Program-made: the position numbers and the translations under genes
DNA from: JAEWSN01 sp942493335
Lineage (GTDB): Bacteria; Bacillota; Clostridia; DSM-8532
Assembly: GCA_942493335.1 (NCBI GenBank)
Contig: OW818693.1
Span: forward strand, 4,526,001-4,590,000
Direction: 5' to 3'
DNA length: 64,000 nt
Shown: in pieces, positions 26,020 to 35,467 of the stretch
Layout of the letters: every line of letters begins with the position of its first letter
Position numbering within the stretch: the stretch's first letter is position 1
The notes under the pieces: generated by a model
Database searches by the model: none
The model's input: the letters and a program-made list of their open reading frames with translations, nothing else
Told to the model about the DNA's origin: nothing

Positions 26020-27771
26020 ATGAGGATTCGGAAATACAACGGAAAAGACATGCAGGAAGCGCTGGCGAAAGTGCGTGCCGATCTGGGTGTGGAGGCGGTC
26101 ATCCTCAACAGCCGGAAGGTGAAGCGGCGCGGCGTGGCAGCCTGGTTCTCGAAACCCTATTTCGAAGTGCTTGCGGCGGTGGATGAGAATTATGCACCGT
26201 TGGAGCGGGCGAGGCAGCCGGCCCAGGTACCTGCGAAAGGCACTGCCTGGTCGGATGAGCGGACCGGCTTCTCACCGTCTGCTCCGGCCAGGGAACGTAC
26301 GGAGAACGGGGAACGCGAGTTTGGCATGGACCGGAACGGCACCGGCACGGCACGTGCCGGCAGACCGGGCGGGACGGTTGTCCCGCTGAGAACGTCCGGC
26401 CAGGATCGTGTGTCCGGCCAGGATCGTGTGTCCGGCCAGGACCGGACCATCGGGATGGAACACACTGAACAGGACAGGATGAAGGAAACGGAGCCGCGCA
26501 GGTCGAATCCGCCCCGTTATGGGGCTGCGGCGTATGCCATGAATGCAACGGCTGCGGGCGGGCAGGGAAATGCCGTCCACGGACAAATCCTGCGCGAGGA
26601 TGTCGGGGGCAGGATGGCGGAAGAGCGCCTTCGGTCCAACCCTGACAGCAAGCCGCGCATCTTCCCGGTCGAGGCAGACATGGAGCTTGGCGTGCTCCGC
26701 GAGCAGGTCGAGTCCATGGCGAAATTACTGGAGCGTATGCAGGAGCGGATGCCTGAAATCCCTCAGGAACCGGATCCATCCGACGGAGTGTTCGACGCCG
26801 GGATCCGGTCCGTCGAGTCTGGAACGGAACCGATGCGGGATGTCCAGACCGGAAAGATCGAGAAGCCTGCGATCCTCATGCGGGACATTCCGGACAGAAA
26901 GCAGGACAAACCGGTGGACCCGGCGCGGGATGAAACGGACAGAAAGCCGGCGGATCGATTTATGGACATGCAGCGGCACCTCGCGGACCAGGAAGTCGAG
27001 GAATCGCTGGCGGAGCGGATCATCGGGAAAGTCAGGGAAATGCTGCCTGCAAACGCCGGCGAGGAGGAAATCCGCAGGCAGACAGGCCGGGTTCTCACCG
27101 CAGCCTTGGGCGAACCCGAAACCATTCGCCTGCGGACGGACGGAATGCCGCTGGTTGCAGCCTTCATCGGACCCACCGGGGTTGGAAAGACCACAACACT
27201 TGCCAAAATCGCTGCGGATTTCGCGTTGAACAGAGGGAAGAAGGTCGGACTCATCACCGCCGACACCTACCGCATCGCTGCGGTCGAGCAATTGAAGACC
27301 TATGCCGAGATCCTGAATCTGCCCGTGACCGTCGTATATGCGCCCGCAGATCTCCAGGCGGCTGTCGCTGCGCATCAGGACAAGGACATCATCCTGATTG
27401 ACACCGCGGGCCGGAGCCATCGGAATCGTCAGCAGTTCGACGAACTGCAGCAGCTGATGCAGGCTGTGAGAATGGACGAGGTGTTCCTCGTGCTCAGCGG
27501 GAATACGGGACGGGTGGCCTGCAGGGAAATTCTCGAGCATTACACCTTCGTGCGGGACTACAAGCTGCTGTTCACGAAACTCGACGAGACGCCGGTCCCC
27601 GGCGTCATCTTCAACGCAAGACTCCGGACCGGCAAGCCGATTTCCTACATCACGACGGGACAAAGCGTGCCGGATGATCTGGAAGTGGCTGATCCGAAAA
27701 TGCTGGCTGCCGGACTGGCGGGAATCACGGCTTCCTCCGGAGTCGTGGCATATGGGAGGAAGGCGCCATGA
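26020..27771 (+). CDS. flhF: Flagellar SRP-type GTPase FlhF
   Basis: 583 residues, longer than most FlhF (about 360-480). The N terminus MRIRKYNGKDMQEALAKVRA is the FlhF B-domain. The C-terminal NG domain has the P-loop GPTGVGKTTTLAKIA, then TADTYRIAAVEQL and DTAGRS. FlhF places new flagella. The extra length is a charged, disordered middle region (about residues 75-320) that includes a six-residue repeat SGQDRV, coded by an 18-bp DNA repeat at 26395. FlhG overlaps its stop by four bases. Confidence 0.93.
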   Translation: MRIRKYNGKDMQEALAKVRADLGVEAVILNSRKVKRRGVAAWFSKPYFEVLAAVDENYAPLERARQPAQVPAKGTAWSDERTGFSPSAPARERTENGEREFGMDRNGTGTARAGRPGGTVVPLRTSGQDRVSGQDRVSGQDRTIGMEHTEQDRMKETEPRRSNPPRYGAAAYAMNATAAGGQGNAVHGQILREDVGGRMAEERLRSNPDSKPRIFPVEADMELGVLREQVESMAKLLERMQERMPEIPQEPDPSDGVFDAGIRSVESGTEPMRDVQTGKIEKPAILMRDIPDRKQDKPVDPARDETDRKPADRFMDMQRHLADQEVEESLAERIIGKVREMLPANAGEEEIRRQTGRVLTAALGEPETIRLRTDGMPLVAAFIGPTGVGKTTTLAKIAADFALNRGKKVGLITADTYRIAAVEQLKTYAEILNLPVTVVYAPADLQAAVAAHQDKDIILIDTAGRSHRNRQQFDELQQLMQAVRMDEVFLVLSGNTGRVACREILEHYTFVRDYKLLFTKLDETPVPGVIFNARLRTGKPISYITTGQSVPDDLEVADPKMLAAGLAGITASSGVVAYGRKAP

Positions 27772-28679
27772 GCGATCAGGCAGAAAACCTGCGCAGGATC
27801 GTCGACGGCATCCGTGCGGGCGGTGCGGGCGGGCCTTCGGGTGAACCGGAAGCGCCGCGGTGTGCCAAAGTGATCACAGTGACGAGTGGCAAAGGCGGCG
27901 TCGGCAAGACGAATGTCACTGTGAACCTCGGGATCGCCTTGAGCCGGATGGGACTGCGCGTTGTCATTCTGGATGTTGATTTCGGGTTGGCGAACATCGA
28001 CGTTCTCTTCGGGGTCACACCGAAACATACCCTGGTGGATCTGATCCGGGATGAGCGGAGCATCTTCGAGGTGCTGACGAATGGTCCCGAGAACGTCAAG
28101 TTCCTCTCCGGCGGTTCGGGCGTCGAGGAACTGGTCCGACTCGACAACAAGCAGTTCAAGCGCTTTGTAGGCAATATCGCACTGCTGGACAAGCTGTACG
28201 ACATCATCCTGATTGACACGGGCGCAGGCCTTTCCCGCAATGTCATGGGGTTCATCATGGCGGCGGATGAAGTGCTTCTTGTCACGACCCCTGAACCGAC
28301 AGCCATCACGGACGCTTATGCGCTTGTGAAGATGGTTTCACGCCGTGATGCCAAAAAAACGATCCGACTTCTCATCAACAAGGTGGAGTCAAGCCGGGAG
28401 GCCGATGAGATCACTTCGAAGTTGACAACTGTGGCAGAGAAATTTTTGTCATTGAAGCTATTGAAACTTGGGTATATATTATATGATGAATCAGTCGTCC
28501 GGGCGGTGAAGCAGCAAAGACCGTTCCTGATTGGTTTTCCAAAATCACAGGCATCCAGGCAGATCGCTGAGCTGGCGTCCGCCCTGGTGTCGGGAAGCAT
28601 GGACGGGGAAGCGGATGACGGGCGGGGCGCGAAAGGTTTCTTTCAGCGTCTCCTTTCGTATTTCGGGACGCCGGCTTGA
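27768..28679 (+). CDS. flhG: MinD-like ATPase FlhG (FleN)
   Basis: 303 residues. The deviant Walker A of the ParA/MinD family is clear (TSGKGGVGKTNVTVNLGIAL), as are DVDFGLANIDVLFG and the DTGAGLS Walker B region. FlhG controls flagellar number and placement with FlhF, in part by stimulating its GTPase. The N terminus SDQAENLRRIVDG resembles the FlhF-activating DQAxxLR peptide. The ATG overlaps the flhF stop (ATGA), so translation is coupled. Confidence 0.94.
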   Translation: MSDQAENLRRIVDGIRAGGAGGPSGEPEAPRCAKVITVTSGKGGVGKTNVTVNLGIALSRMGLRVVILDVDFGLANIDVLFGVTPKHTLVDLIRDERSIFEVLTNGPENVKFLSGGSGVEELVRLDNKQFKRFVGNIALLDKLYDIILIDTGAGLSRNVMGFIMAADEVLLVTTPEPTAITDAYALVKMVSRRDAKKTIRLLINKVESSREADEITSKLTTVAEKFLSLKLLKLGYILYDESVVRAVKQQRPFLIGFPKSQASRQIAELASALVSGSMDGEADDGRGAKGFFQRLLSYFGTPA

Positions 28680-28688
28680 GATGGGAAG

Positions 28689-29369
28689 ATGACGTATTCC
28701 TCGATGAGAGTGGGCACGAGACTGTCGATGACCTTGTACGATGAAGACGGGAACCCCTCCAGGACGGGTCTTGTCAGCCAGTTTGAGTCTGCCGACGAAG
28801 ATGACGTCCTTCACGTTCTCGCACCGATGAAGGGAGGCCTGTACGTCCCGATTCTGCCGAATGACATTCTGGATGTCGAGTTTGATTGCGACGGCAGCGC
28901 ATTCACTTTCAGGGCCATCGCACGGGAACTCGTGCGGGAAGGGCGTGTCAGGTTGCTCAACCTGTTGCCGGAAACCGAGATAACGGTCATTCAGCGCAGG
29001 GGGTACTACCGGTTTCCCCATGTGACGGAATGCAGTTATCGGATCCTGAAGGAACCGATTCCGCCCGAGGCGGAAAGAGGACCTTTCAGAACGACCTCCA
29101 CCCGCAATCTGAGCGGAGGCGGGATTGGATTGCTGTTTGAAGACAAACCTGAGATGGGAATGAATATAGAAGGGAATCTGAACCTCGCCGGTGGAATACG
29201 CTTTATCGGGGCTATTGTCCGGATTGAGCCCAATGTGCCTGGTTCAGCCTACCGGTACGAGGTGGGTGTTTCGTTCCTGAAAATCGAGAATCGTACGCGG
29301 GAGCGGCTCATTGCCTACATATTCGAAGCACAGCGAAATCTGTTGAAAAAGGGTTGGACGGGCGCATGA
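28689..29369 (+). CDS. PilZ-domain c-di-GMP-binding flagellar brake protein (YcgR/YpfA type)
   Basis: 226 residues. The N-terminal YcgR-like domain spans about residues 5-95. The PilZ domain follows, with both c-di-GMP motifs: RRGYYR (about residue 103) and NLSGGGIG (about residue 140). Such proteins bind c-di-GMP and slow the motor. The position between flhG and cheB is common in Clostridia. It overlaps cheB at ATGA-type junction bases 29366-29369. Confidence 0.88.
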   Translation: MTYSSMRVGTRLSMTLYDEDGNPSRTGLVSQFESADEDDVLHVLAPMKGGLYVPILPNDILDVEFDCDGSAFTFRAIARELVREGRVRLLNLLPETEITVIQRRGYYRFPHVTECSYRILKEPIPPEAERGPFRTTSTRNLSGGGIGLLFEDKPEMGMNIEGNLNLAGGIRFIGAIVRIEPNVPGSAYRYEVGVSFLKIENRTRERLIAYIFEAQRNLLKKGWTGA

Positions 29370-30433
29370 TGGAAAACGCGAAGATACGGGTTCTGGTCGT
29401 CGACGATTCGGCCTTCATGAGGAAGGTGATTCAGCAGATTCTGCTGGAGTCGCCTGTCATCGAAATTGTTGGCGCCGCACGGGACGGGATGGAAGCATTG
29501 CGGATTGCCAAGGAGAAGTCACCCGATGTGATCACACTGGATGTCGAGATGCCTGTCATGGATGGCATCACCTGCCTGGAAAGGCTTTTGGTGCAAGGTC
29601 GTTACGGTGTTGTCATGGTTTCGAGCCTGACGACGGAAGGTGCAGCTGCGACCATCCGTGCGCTGGAAATTGGCGCCGTGGATTTTTTTCCGAAGCCGGC
29701 AAACCTTTTCAGCATTTCACAGGATGTCCGCAAGAAGGAGCTGATCGAGAAGGTGATCGTGGCCGGGCAGGCCCGCACACGAATCCTTCAGCCGCTGCCA
29801 ATGCCGAAACCGGTGGTTTCCAAAACCATTCCTTCCACATTCCGGCCGGAACAGTTCAAGACGCTTGTCGCACTCGGCATTTCCACAGGCGGACCCCGGG
29901 CGCTTCAAAGCGTCGTGCCCAATTTGCCGGCCTCCCTGCCGTCGCCGGTGTTGATCGTGCAACATATGCCGCCCGGTTTCACCCGTTCCCTGGCAGCGCG
30001 CTTGAATGACATCAGCGAAATCAGTGTGCGAGAGGCGGAGGACGGAGATGAATTGCGGGCTGGTTGTGTCTATATCGCCCCCGGCGACCATCATCTTGAT
30101 CTCAGCAGGGACGGGGGGAAATTGAAAATACGGCTGGACAAGGTCTCTCCGCCCATGAACGGCTTCCGCCCGAGTGTGGATTTTCTGATGGATGCCGTGC
30201 GCAAAGCCGGTATCCGGGATTGCATCGGTGTCATCATGACCGGCATGGGAGCGGACGGAAGCCGTGGCCTGCGCGATTTGAAACGGGACAACGGCGCGCA
30301 CATCATCGCACAGGATGAAAAGTCCTGTTCTGTGTTCGGCATGCCGAGAGCGGCCATTGAAATGGGCATTGTGGACGAGGTGGTCACGCTCGAGAACATA
30401 TCAGCCAGCATTGCGAAAAAGGCGGGGGTGTAG
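29366..30433 (+). CDS. cheB: Chemotaxis protein-glutamate methylesterase CheB
   Basis: 355 residues. The receiver domain is at about 1-125 (VVDDSAFMRKV, acceptor Asp in TLDVEMPVMDG). The CheB_methylest domain has the catalytic Ser (GISTGGPRAL), His (VQHMPPGFT) and Asp (GMGADGSRG). It removes methyl groups from chemoreceptors and deamidates them. The ATG at 29366 overlaps the PilZ stop; a TTG 12 bases earlier was rejected. No cheR is in the window. Confidence 0.94.
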   Translation: MMENAKIRVLVVDDSAFMRKVIQQILLESPVIEIVGAARDGMEALRIAKEKSPDVITLDVEMPVMDGITCLERLLVQGRYGVVMVSSLTTEGAAATIRALEIGAVDFFPKPANLFSISQDVRKKELIEKVIVAGQARTRILQPLPMPKPVVSKTIPSTFRPEQFKTLVALGISTGGPRALQSVVPNLPASLPSPVLIVQHMPPGFTRSLAARLNDISEISVREAEDGDELRAGCVYIAPGDHHLDLSRDGGKLKIRLDKVSPPMNGFRPSVDFLMDAVRKAGIRDCIGVIMTGMGADGSRGLRDLKRDNGAHIIAQDEKSCSVFGMPRAAIEMGIVDEVVTLENISASIAKKAGV

Positions 30434-30438
30434 AACGC

Positions 30439-32487
30439 ATGGACATGAATCAATATTTGGACATTTTTGTGGAAGAATCACGCGAGAACCTGCAAAATCT
30501 CAACACCTCCCTGTTGGAACTGGAACGGGATCCCGGTGCGAAGCAGATGCTCAACGATATTTTCCGGGTGGCGCATACCCTCAAGGGCATGTCCGGAACG
30601 ATGGGCTATACGCGCATGCAAAAGCTGACCCATGTCATGGAGGATGTCCTGGACATGCTGCGGACAGGTCGGCTGCAGGCAAACTCGACGATCGTGGACG
30701 TCCTGTTCCAGTGTCTTGACGCATTGGAAAACTATGTGAATCAAGTGGTCGCCTCCGGGAATGAAGGGTCCGAGGATTATGCCGGCATCATCGCAGCCCT
30801 TGTCGGCATCCGGGACGGCAATGCCGTACCAGCCCCCGTTGCGGCGAAACCGGCTGCGGCTGCGGTTCCGAAGGTTGTGGAGACGGAAGGGATCCTGCCG
30901 TTGAACATGTATGATCTGAATGTGCTCGGCAAAGCGCTGGAAAGCGGCATGAATGTCCTCCAGATTCAGGTCACGCTGGACAAGGGATGCCTTCTGAAGG
31001 CTGCGCGTGCCTTCATCATTTTCCAGATCCTCGAACGGAATTCCGAGATTCTCAAGGCGGAACCAAAGGTGGAGGACATTGAAGACGAGAAATTCGATGA
31101 CCGATTCACCGTCATCGTCGTCAGCAAGGAACCCGCAGCCTTCTTTGACAAGGAGATCAATTCGGTGGCAGAGGTTTCCGGCGTCCAGGTGATCAGCCTT
31201 GAAGCCGGCATGCTGGTCGGGGTCCAGGACGGAGCCGCCGGGGATGCTGATTCAAGCAAGGATTCGGAAACTTCCGTGCAGGAAGAGGGGACCGCGAAGA
31301 CCGCCGTCGCTGCGGATGCATCAAAGGGAAAAGCGCAGAAGACTGGGAAAACGGTCCGTGTGGACATCGACCGGCTTGATGTGCTGATGAATCTGGTCAG
31401 CGAGCTGATCATTGTCAAGACTCGCCTGGATGATGTGAAGGGGAATGATGTGCTCGGGGAATCGGTCGAATACCTTGAACGAATCACCACGAGTCTGCAC
31501 GATGCAGTCATGAAGGTGCGCATGGTGCCGGTCGAAACGGTGTTCAACCGTTTCCCCCGCATGATTCGAGATGTGGCGCGCGACCTTGAGAAGGATGTGG
31601 ATCTCCACCTGTCCGGTGAGGAAACGGAGCTCGATCGCACGGTCATCGACGAGATCGGGGATCCGCTCATCCATATTCTGCGCAATTCCGCAGATCACGG
31701 CCTTGAAACCCGTGAGGAACGGAAGAAGACCAGCAAGCCCGAAGTTGGGAACATCTGGCTTCGCGCGTATCAGGACGGCAACAATGTCGTCATCGAAGTT
31801 GAGGATGACGGCCGTGGGGTCAATATTGAGAAGGTCCGTCAGAAAATCGTTGAACGGGGTCTGGAGACCAAGGAAATGGCGGCAACCCTTTCCGAAAAGG
31901 AGGTCGTTGCCTTCCTGTTCAAGCCCAGTTTCTCAACGGCGGACAAGGTGACCGACCTGTCCGGGCGCGGCGTGGGCCTTGATGTGGTGAAGACGAAAAT
32001 CGAAGCGCTCGGCGGCATGGTGGAACTGGAATCAAAATGGGGCTTCGGCAGCAAGACGGTCATCCGGCTGCCGCTGACGCTCGCCATCATTCAGGCATTG
32101 CTGGTCCAGATCGGCAGCGAGAAGTACGCCATCCCGCTCGGCTCCATCCGCGAGATCGTCAACATCGCCCCCTCGGCCATCCAGCTGGTTCGCAACCAGG
32201 AAGTCGTGATGCTCCGCAATACGGTCATTCCGATTGTTCGGCTGGACCAGATGCTCAAGGTCCGCGGCCTGATTCCCGACGCGCAGAAAAAGCAGCTGAC
32301 CGTCGTCATCGTACGCAAGGGGGACAAGCTTTCCGGATTTGTCGTGGATGGTTTGATCGGTCAGCATGAAATTGTCATCAAGTCCCTGGGCAAGTTGCTG
32401 GCTGCCGTCCGTTGGATCGCCGGCGCCACCATCCTCGGGGATGGGAATGTGGCCTTGATCGTGGATGTGAATTCTTTGGCGCTGTAG
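30439..32487 (+). CDS. cheA: Chemotaxis histidine kinase CheA
   Basis: 682 residues. P1 has the phospho-accepting His in VAHTLKGMSGTMGY (about residue 48). A P2-like module covers about 150-265. P3 dimerisation begins near 305 (VRVDIDRLDVLMNLVSELII), the P4 ATPase has HILRNSADHGLE and DDGRGV, and the P5 CheW-like domain is at the C terminus. It passes phosphate to CheY and CheB. A Ser/Thr/Ala-rich linker (about residues 268-302) separates P2 from P3. Confidence 0.95.
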   Translation: MDMNQYLDIFVEESRENLQNLNTSLLELERDPGAKQMLNDIFRVAHTLKGMSGTMGYTRMQKLTHVMEDVLDMLRTGRLQANSTIVDVLFQCLDALENYVNQVVASGNEGSEDYAGIIAALVGIRDGNAVPAPVAAKPAAAAVPKVVETEGILPLNMYDLNVLGKALESGMNVLQIQVTLDKGCLLKAARAFIIFQILERNSEILKAEPKVEDIEDEKFDDRFTVIVVSKEPAAFFDKEINSVAEVSGVQVISLEAGMLVGVQDGAAGDADSSKDSETSVQEEGTAKTAVAADASKGKAQKTGKTVRVDIDRLDVLMNLVSELIIVKTRLDDVKGNDVLGESVEYLERITTSLHDAVMKVRMVPVETVFNRFPRMIRDVARDLEKDVDLHLSGEETELDRTVIDEIGDPLIHILRNSADHGLETREERKKTSKPEVGNIWLRAYQDGNNVVIEVEDDGRGVNIEKVRQKIVERGLETKEMAATLSEKEVVAFLFKPSFSTADKVTDLSGRGVGLDVVKTKIEALGGMVELESKWGFGSKTVIRLPLTLAIIQALLVQIGSEKYAIPLGSIREIVNIAPSAIQLVRNQEVVMLRNTVIPIVRLDQMLKVRGLIPDAQKKQLTVVIVRKGDKLSGFVVDGLIGQHEIVIKSLGKLLAAVRWIAGATILGDGNVALIVDVNSLAL

Positions 32488-32592
32488 AATTCCGGAAAAC
32501 GGGTGCAGGGGGAACGGTGTTAAGGCCGGAACTCCGGACACGAACCGGCAATCGCGGACTAATCACGGTCCGGAGGGAAAGAGGTATCAACC

Positions 32593-33051
32593 ATGGACAA
32601 CAAGGTCATCGACACAGCAGTCCGCCAAATCGTGGTGTTCAGCGTCGGGCAGGAGGAATATGGCGTCGACATCCAGAAGGTGTCCATCATCGAGAAGATG
32701 ATGGGGATCGCACGGGTGCCCACAACCCCCGACTATATTCTCGGCGTTGTCAACCTGCGGGGCGAGATCATCCCGGTGCTGGATTTGCGGCTCCGTTTCG
32801 ACATGCCCGCCAGAGATCCGGATGACGACACACGCATCATCATCTTCCGGATGAATGAGGTGTCTTTGGGCATGCTTGTCGACAGGGTGAGTGAAGTCCA
32901 CCAGATGAAGGGAACGGACATCGAGAGTGTGACAAGCATCACCAATGATCGCACGCTCGACTACATCACGGGTGTCGGCAAAATGGACGGTCGCCTTGTC
33001 ACCCTGTTGAACGTTGAGAAACTGATATCGGATCTGGGCGTTACGATCTGA
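32593..33051 (+). CDS. cheW: Chemotaxis coupling protein CheW
   Basis: 152 residues, a single CheW domain: QIVVFSVGQEEYGVDIQKVS, then YILGVVNLRGEIIPVLDLR and the late VTLLNVEKLI. It links CheA to methyl-accepting receptors. Ribosome site GGAGGG lies 14 bases upstream. A 105-bp gap before it holds a short CTCCGGAC/GTCCGGAG inverted repeat with no T-run. Confidence 0.94.
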   Translation: MDNKVIDTAVRQIVVFSVGQEEYGVDIQKVSIIEKMMGIARVPTTPDYILGVVNLRGEIIPVLDLRLRFDMPARDPDDDTRIIIFRMNEVSLGMLVDRVSEVHQMKGTDIESVTSITNDRTLDYITGVGKMDGRLVTLLNVEKLISDLGVTI

Positions 33052-33063
33052 GAGGGGAATTGC

Positions 33064-33684
33064 ATGAATGATTCCGAGTTTGAAGAACTGAACAGTTTCC
33101 AGATGGATGTCCTGAGGGAAATCGGGAACATCGGGGCCGGGAATGCCGCAACTGCCCTTGCGAAGATGCTTGACAAGAAAATCGACATGAAAGTGCCGAA
33201 AATCAAGGTCATGCAGTTCTCCGAAGTGAGCGACGTGCTCGGGGACTCGGAGGAGATGGTGGTTGGCATTCTGCTTGGGGTGCAGGGCGACATCACCGGG
33301 AGCATCATGTTTGTTCTGGATTTGCCTGCCACCCGTCTCATGGTGAACAGTGTCTTCGGCAAGAGCATGGAAGCGGAACTCGAATTCGATGAAATGACCT
33401 GCTCCGCCATCCAGGAAGTTGGAAATATCCTGGCCGGTTCTTACCTCTCCGCGCTTTCCACCCTGACCAACCTCAACATCATGCCGGATGTTCCCAGCAT
33501 GGCGGTGGATATGGCAGGCGCCATATTGAGCGTCCCGGCGATTGCACAGGCCAAGGCATCGGATACGGTGCTCTACATTGAGAACGAGTTTTTCGACGGC
33601 CATGAAACGATGTTGGGGGATTTGTTCCTGATACCGGATGAAGGGTCGTACACCATCCTGATGAAAGCGTTGGGAGTGGCTTGA
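33064..33684 (+). CDS. cheC: CheY-P phosphatase CheC
   Basis: 206 residues. Both CheC active-site helices are present with their Glu and Asn: LREIGNIGAGNAATAL and QEVGNILAGSYLSAL. CheC dephosphorylates CheY-P and is boosted by CheD. Only one base overlaps cheD, which matches the known CheC-CheD partnership. Ribosome site AGAGGGG. Confidence 0.93.
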   Translation: MNDSEFEELNSFQMDVLREIGNIGAGNAATALAKMLDKKIDMKVPKIKVMQFSEVSDVLGDSEEMVVGILLGVQGDITGSIMFVLDLPATRLMVNSVFGKSMEAELEFDEMTCSAIQEVGNILAGSYLSALSTLTNLNIMPDVPSMAVDMAGAILSVPAIAQAKASDTVLYIENEFFDGHETMLGDLFLIPDEGSYTILMKALGVA

Positions 33685-34169
33685 TGGAAAATATCATCAA
33701 GGTCGGAATGGCTGACTGGAAGGTTTCTGCCCATCCCGGCGCGTTGACGACACTGGGACTTGGTTCCTGTGTCGGCATTTGCCTGTATGACACCAGGCGT
33801 AAAATCATCGGCATGGCCCATATCATGTTGCCAAGCTCGGATCTCGTCCGCGCCAACATGAATCGGGCCAAGTTTGCCGATACAGGCATTCCCGACATGC
33901 TGGACGCCATGATTGGGTTGGGTTCGGATGTCCGCAGCTTGTCCGCGAAAATTGCGGGAGGCGCGCAGATGTTCGCTTATACGACGACGAACGACATCAT
34001 CCGTGTGGGTGCGCGCAATGCGGAAGCGACACGTGAAATCCTCGGCCATTACCGGATCCCCATCCTGGCGGATGACACGGGTGGCAACTTCGGACGAACC
34101 ATCGAATTCTTCTCGGAAGACGGGCGCCTCCTGGTGAAAACCATCGGTCACGGCGTTCGGACGCTGTGA
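33684..34169 (+). CDS. cheD: Chemoreceptor glutamine deamidase CheD
   Basis: 161 residues. The catalytic Cys lies in LGLGSCVGICLYD (about residue 33) and the His in GMAHIMLP (about residue 50). KIAGGAQMFAY and ARNAEATREIL are further family signatures. It deamidates receptor glutamines and binds CheC. ATG 33684 overlaps the cheC stop as TGATG, so a TTG three bases earlier is not needed. Confidence 0.94.
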   Translation: MENIIKVGMADWKVSAHPGALTTLGLGSCVGICLYDTRRKIIGMAHIMLPSSDLVRANMNRAKFADTGIPDMLDAMIGLGSDVRSLSAKIAGGAQMFAYTTTNDIIRVGARNAEATREILGHYRIPILADDTGGNFGRTIEFFSEDGRLLVKTIGHGVRTL

Positions 34170-34182
34170 CGGGAGGATGGGG

Positions 34183-34578
34183 GTGGAGACGATGCGGAAG
34201 CTTCCGGTGCTGCTTGGAACCGGAGCAGCCCTGCTGGTAGGCATGGTGGGTTTTCTGTCCGGGCTGAGCGGGCGTGCCTGCGTGACCCGCATGGTGGTTG
34301 CCATGGCCGTTTTCTTTGTTCTTGGCCTCCTGACACGAAACGCCTTGAAGGAAATGCTTCAGGAGGTCAGGACGAAAAGGGAGGAAAAGGAGCGGAAGGA
34401 ACATGCGGACGCTGTGGCGGAAGAGCGGAGACTGCGCAGGGAGGCCGAGCAGCAGAAAGAGGAGGCGAAGGGCAGCATCATCGATGTTCGCGCGGGAGAA
34501 GGCGCACCGGATATGGGAAAACAGTTCCAACCCGGGCTCGTGACGGATTTCATCCGCAAGGAACTCAACTCGGATTGA
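34183..34578 (+). CDS. Small membrane protein with charged coiled coil (unknown function)
   Basis: 131 residues. Two hydrophobic segments (VLLGTGAALLVGMVGFLSGL and TRMVVAMAVFFVLGLL) precede a highly charged helix (EVRTKREEKERKEHADAVAE...), then a short conserved-looking tail ending DFIRKELNSD. I do not recognise a named family. It sits between cheD and sigD with no spare room, so it is a member of the operon. GTG 34183 is chosen since GGGAGG lies six bases upstream; ATGs at 34177 and 34192 are alternatives. Confidence 0.6.
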   Translation: METMRKLPVLLGTGAALLVGMVGFLSGLSGRACVTRMVVAMAVFFVLGLLTRNALKEMLQEVRTKREEKERKEHADAVAEERRLRREAEQQKEEAKGSIIDVRAGEGAPDMGKQFQPGLVTDFIRKELNSD

Positions 34579-34624
34579 GCATGTGAACAGCGTGATGGAC
34601 CAGGAATCAACAAGGGAGAGAGAT

Positions 34625-35401
34625 ATGTCTGCATCGGACGCACAGCATCAGCAGGACCTGTGGAGGAAATACAGCGAAACACGGGATCCGGCCATCCGGG
34701 AACAGCTGATCCTGGAATACGCCGATCTGATCAAGTACGTCGCAGGCCGACTGAGCATTTACTTCGGATCCAACGTGGAATATGACGATCTGATCGGGTA
34801 CGGCGTGTTCGGTCTGATCGACGCCATTGAGAAATTTGATCCGTCCAAGAAGATCAAGTTTGAGACCTATGGCTCCCTCCGGATTCGCGGTGCCATCATC
34901 GACAGCATTCGCGAGCAGGATTGGGCGCCCCGTTCCCTCCGGAAGAAGTCCAAGGATTTGGAAAAAGCCTGGTCCGAGCTGGAGAACAAGCTTGGACACG
35001 CCGCCTCTGATCAGCAGGTTGCAGATCAGATGGGCATTTCGGTGGATGAACTGAACAAATTGGTTCAGGAAATGAACATGTCCCAGATGGTATCGCTCGA
35101 TGATTACCTCGAACAGAACCATGAGGCCGGACTCGAACTGTCCGATTCCTCTTCGACGGAGATTCTGCCTGAACGCCGCATGGAGATTGTGGAAGTACGC
35201 GATATTCTCTCCGAGGCCATCGAACGCCTCCCCGAGAAGGAGAAGACGGTCATTTCCCTCTATTACCATGAAGAATTGACCCTCAAGGAGATCAGTGCTA
35301 TCATGAAAGTGTCTGAATCCCGCATCTCGCAGCTGCATACGAAGGCGATCCTGCGTATGCGCGGCCGATTGGAGAGGCAGCGTAGTCTGATGGGCGACTG
35401 A
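34625..35401 (+). CDS. sigD: RNA polymerase sigma factor SigD (FliA/WhiG family)
   Basis: 258 residues. Region 2 is clear (YVAGRLSIYFGSNVEYDDLI, then FDPSKKIKFETYGSLRIRGA and IREQDWAPRS). Region 3 follows, and region 4 is LPEKEKTVISLYYHEELTLK with EISAIMKVSESRISQLHTK. It directs transcription of late flagellar and chemotaxis genes and is held by FlgM, which is not seen here. ATG 34625 has AAGGGAGAG upstream; earlier GTG or ATG codons lack a site. Confidence 0.95.
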   Translation: MSASDAQHQQDLWRKYSETRDPAIREQLILEYADLIKYVAGRLSIYFGSNVEYDDLIGYGVFGLIDAIEKFDPSKKIKFETYGSLRIRGAIIDSIREQDWAPRSLRKKSKDLEKAWSELENKLGHAASDQQVADQMGISVDELNKLVQEMNMSQMVSLDDYLEQNHEAGLELSDSSSTEILPERRMEIVEVRDILSEAIERLPEKEKTVISLYYHEELTLKEISAIMKVSESRISQLHTKAILRMRGRLERQRSLMGD

Positions 35402-35467
35402 TGGTACGACAGATGAACCCTGCACCACGATGGACAAAAAAGCAAAGGTGCAGAAGGAGTGAAGTTC

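Noticed and set aside
32488..32592. Half copy of the palindromic element (AATTCCGGAAAAC is shared with copy 1a)
   Set aside because: Thirteen matching bases without the second inner arm; the CTCCGGAC/GTCCGGAG stem nearby is separate. Chance cannot be excluded.
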